DNA from: Paenibacillus sp. FSL K6-3182
GTDB lineage: Bacteria > Bacillota > Bacilli > Paenibacillales > Paenibacillaceae
DNA length: 64,000 nt
Assembly (NCBI RefSeq): GCF_037976325.1
Contig: NZ_CP150265.1
Span: 3,777,501 to 3,841,500 of the forward strand
Reading direction: 5' to 3'
Position 1 is the stretch's first letter; every line of letters starts with the position of its first letter. A program made the translations under genes and the position numbers. The notes beneath the pieces are model-generated. The model made no database searches and was not told the DNA's origin. It saw only the letters and a list, made by a program, of their open reading frames with translations. Shown here in pieces: positions 61,949 through 64,000 of the stretch.

Positions 61949-62060
61949 GCTCGTGTACGCCTCCTATTTGTTGGATTAAAGCTCTTGAAGCGCAAAGAGG
62001 CCCCGCCGGCTGGAGAGCCGCGTGACCTCTGTTGTCGCAAAACGATAGCATTATTGCGAT

Positions 62061-63476
62061 TTATTTAATGAAAGTGTGGATCGGGTGGCCAAGTGCAACC
62101 TCAGCTGCATCAAGCACGATTTCACCAAGTGTAGGATGTGCGTGAATTGTAAGTGCGATATCCTCAAGAGTTGCGCCCATTTCGATAGCCAAAGCAAGCT
62201 CAGCAATCATATTGGAAGCCTCAATACCGATGATTTGCGCACCAAGTACAAGACCGGAGTCTGCATCGGATACGAGTTTAACAAAGCCTTCATTTGCATT
62301 AAGCGACATTGCGCGTCCATTGATTGCGAACGGGAATTTGCCAACTTTTACATTATGACCTTTGTCTTTTGCTTCCTTCTCACTGAAACCAACGCTTGCG
62401 CATTCTGGATCAGAGAAGCAAACTGCTGGTACACATTTGTAATCAATAACACTGGATTGACCTGAAATGGCTTCAGCTGCGATACGGCCTTCGTACATTG
62501 CTTTGTGCGCAAGCGCAGGTCCAGCAATGATATCGCCAATCGCATAAATATGAGGAATGTTAGTGCGGCATTGCTCATCAACTTCAACTAGTCCACGATC
62601 GGACAGCTTCACGTTAATAAGGTCAAGACCTAGCTCACCATCCGTATTTGGACGACGTCCAACCGTTACGAGCAGGTAATCCGCAGTTACTTTCTCTTCT
62701 TTATCGCCAACTGTATACGTTACAGTAACGTCTTTATCTGTTTGCTCAGCACCTTTTGCTTGTGCGCCAGTAATGATATCCACATTCGTGCTTTTTAGTT
62801 TCTTAGCAACGATGTTGGACATATCTTTGTCAAAGCCCGGCAAAATCGCGTCGGAGCCTTCAATTACTGTAACCTTTGTGCCGAATTTGGAGTACATTTG
62901 ACCAAGCTCGATACCGATATAGCCGCCGCCGATAACGACAAGGCTCTTCGGAATTTCTGGCAAGGACAATGCGCCTGTTGAAGATACGATACGGCCAGTG
63001 AAAGGGAAAGCTTTTAGTTCAATTGGACGTGATCCTGTAGCGATAATGCAGTTTTTGAAACGGTAGCGAGGCGCTTCTTGATCGTTGAATACACGCGCTT
63101 CGTTTTCATTAATAAACATAACTTCGCCTTGGAAATATTGGACTTTGTTTGCTTTCAGAAGAGAAGCAACGCCGCCTGTCAATTTTTTCACGATGCCGTT
63201 TTTGAACTCTTGCACTTTTGTAAAGTCAACCTTAGCTTCTCCAACTTCGATACCGAATGCGGAAGCGTGACTGATTGATTCATATTGATGTGATGCGGAA
63301 ATAAGTGCTTTCGATGGAATACAGCCCACATTCAAGCATACGCCGCCTACATGTTCTTTATCCACGATGAGTACGTTTTGACCTAGTTGAGCAGCACGGA
63401 TCGCTGCTACATAACCGCCTGGGCCCGCACCAATAATTAGAGTGTCAATATCTAGGGAAGCATCACCAACAACCAT
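62061..63476 (-). CDS. pdhD: Dihydrolipoyl dehydrogenase (E3)
   Basis: A 471-residue FAD enzyme that reoxidises dihydrolipoamide of the pyruvate dehydrogenase complex, passing electrons to NAD. FAD motif IIGAGPGGYVAAIRAAQLG, redox pair in GGVCLNVGCIPSKAL, NAD motif VVIGGGYIGIELGQMYSKFG, YAIGDIIAGPALAHKA and the C-terminal HAHPTLGEIVLDAAEVALG with the catalytic histidine are all present. It follows the E2 gene by 3 bases, the usual order at the end of a pdhABCD operon. No terminator is obvious after it; GC-rich sequence at 61990-62035 may hold a weak one. Confidence 0.97.
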   Translation of the reverse strand: MVVGDASLDIDTLIIGAGPGGYVAAIRAAQLGQNVLIVDKEHVGGVCLNVGCIPSKALISASHQYESISHASAFGIEVGEAKVDFTKVQEFKNGIVKKLTGGVASLLKANKVQYFQGEVMFINENEARVFNDQEAPRYRFKNCIIATGSRPIELKAFPFTGRIVSSTGALSLPEIPKSLVVIGGGYIGIELGQMYSKFGTKVTVIEGSDAILPGFDKDMSNIVAKKLKSTNVDIITGAQAKGAEQTDKDVTVTYTVGDKEEKVTADYLLVTVGRRPNTDGELGLDLINVKLSDRGLVEVDEQCRTNIPHIYAIGDIIAGPALAHKAMYEGRIAAEAISGQSSVIDYKCVPAVCFSDPECASVGFSEKEAKDKGHNVKVGKFPFAINGRAMSLNANEGFVKLVSDADSGLVLGAQIIGIEASNMIAELALAIEMGATLEDIALTIHAHPTLGEIVLDAAEVALGHPIHTFIK

Positions 63477-63479
63477 GTC

Positions 63480-64000
63480 TTATACCTCCATTATGAACAG
63501 TTCTGGTTGACCCAGAAGTGTTTTGATGTAATTCATAAAGTTTTGAGCTGTTGCGCCGTCGATAAGACGGTGATCGAAGCTAAGTGAAAGAGCCATTACA
63601 GGAGCAGCTACGATTTCACCATTGCGAACAATTGCTTTTTCAGTAATTCTGCCTGTTCCAAGAATTGCAACTTCTGGGAAGTTGATAACTGGAGTGAAGA
63701 ACATACCGCCAGCGGAACCAATGTTGGAAATCGAGATTGTGCTGCCTTTAAGCTCGTTGGCAGCAAGTTTACCGTCACGGCCGCGAGCAGCTAGATCACG
63801 GATCGAGTCAGCAATTTTGAATAGGTTTTTACGATCTGCATCTTCAATAACCGGCACGATTAGGCCGTTATCTGTATCTGTAGCGATACCGATATTGTAG
63901 AATTTGCGAAGAACGATTTCTTGATTAGCCTCATCAAGCGTTGCGTTCAAGATAGGGAACTCGCGGCATGCTGCCACAAGAGCTTTCACGATGAACGGCA
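63480..64000 (-). CDS. pdhC: Pyruvate dehydrogenase E2, C-terminal part only
   Basis: The end of a dihydrolipoamide acetyltransferase gene, cut at its 5' side by the window end; the frame remains open through base 64000. The visible 173 residues form the catalytic chloramphenicol acetyltransferase-like domain: [65 protein letters not shown], and the active-site [10 protein letters not shown] with H and D. It transfers acetyl groups from lipoamide to CoA in the complex core. The lipoyl and subunit-binding domains lie outside. It belongs to an operon with the E3 gene directly downstream. Confidence 0.95.
   Translation of the reverse strand, partial: PFIVKALVAACREFPILNATLDEANQEIVLRKFYNIGIATDTDNGLIVPVIEDADRKNLFKIADSIRDLAARGRDGKLAANELKGSTISISNIGSAGGMFFTPVINFPEVAILGTGRITEKAIVRNGEIVAAPVMALSLSFDHRLIDGATAQNFMNYIKTLLGQPELFIMEV

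Overview
The window reads as chromosome of a spore-forming, low-to-moderate GC Firmicute, most likely Paenibacillus or a close relative. Supporting signs are strong AGGAGG-type ribosome sites, some TTG and GTG starts, a GerA/GerB/GerC germination operon, a SleB-type cortex hydrolase, a Spo0F-like receiver, a YpdA-type bacillithiol disulfide reductase, XerS, a yybP-ykoY manganese riboswitch and a LexA operator of the Bacillus type. Most genes are on the minus strand. No rRNA, tRNA, CRISPR array, insertion sequence or prophage was seen. The genes at both ends are cut by the window: a DUF5682-type gene at base 1 and the pyruvate dehydrogenase E2 gene at base 64000.

Layout, left to right. 1-6.4 kb: a minus-strand operon of SWIM zinc-finger protein, helical-repeat protein, MoxR ATPase and DUF5682-type protein. 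6.5-13.4 kb: aldo/keto reductase with a divergent AraC regulator, a GNAT enzyme, a VanRS-like two-component pair, a PmtA-like methyltransferase, a sugar isomerase/epimerase and a Fur-controlled FhuF-like protein. 13.5-18.5 kb: a tyrosine recombinase, then a germination operon led by an unlisted 41-residue membrane protein. 18.7-34.8 kb: an Fe-S helicase, a two-domain glycosyltransferase, a CLC-F-like antiporter, UppP, a radical SAM/SPASM protein, a DCC/DoxX/DUF4166 set, a two-component system, lactonase, DsbA/FrnE-like oxidoreductase, SleB and a TerC-family exporter behind a Mn riboswitch.

35-50 kb: XerS beside a dif-like site, a heterodimeric ABC exporter behind a leader-peptide attenuator, YpdA, a second MoxR operon (MoxR-DUF58-DUF4129), a YdjC deacetylase/kinase pair, a MOSC protein and an amino acid permease. 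50-64 kb: a membrane-anchored Spo0F-like receiver, a small ABC ATPase operon diverging from a LexA-box-controlled 74-residue gene, a HAD hydrolase, topoisomerase III, a membrane-anchored glucosaminidase-like protein, GltD, DHFR plus thymidylate synthase, a thioesterase, and the end of the pyruvate dehydrogenase operon.

The observations I rate highest are: (1) a 40-codon leader peptide with mutually exclusive terminator and antiterminator helices ahead of the ABC exporter; (2) a 26-bp dif-like site present twice, 21.8 kb apart, each copy beside a different tyrosine recombinase gene; (3) two LexA boxes over the promoter of an unknown 74-residue gene; (4) TIKI/TraB-like active-site motifs in the DUF5682-type protein of the MoxR cluster. 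All identifications come from reading the sequence against remembered families; no search was run.
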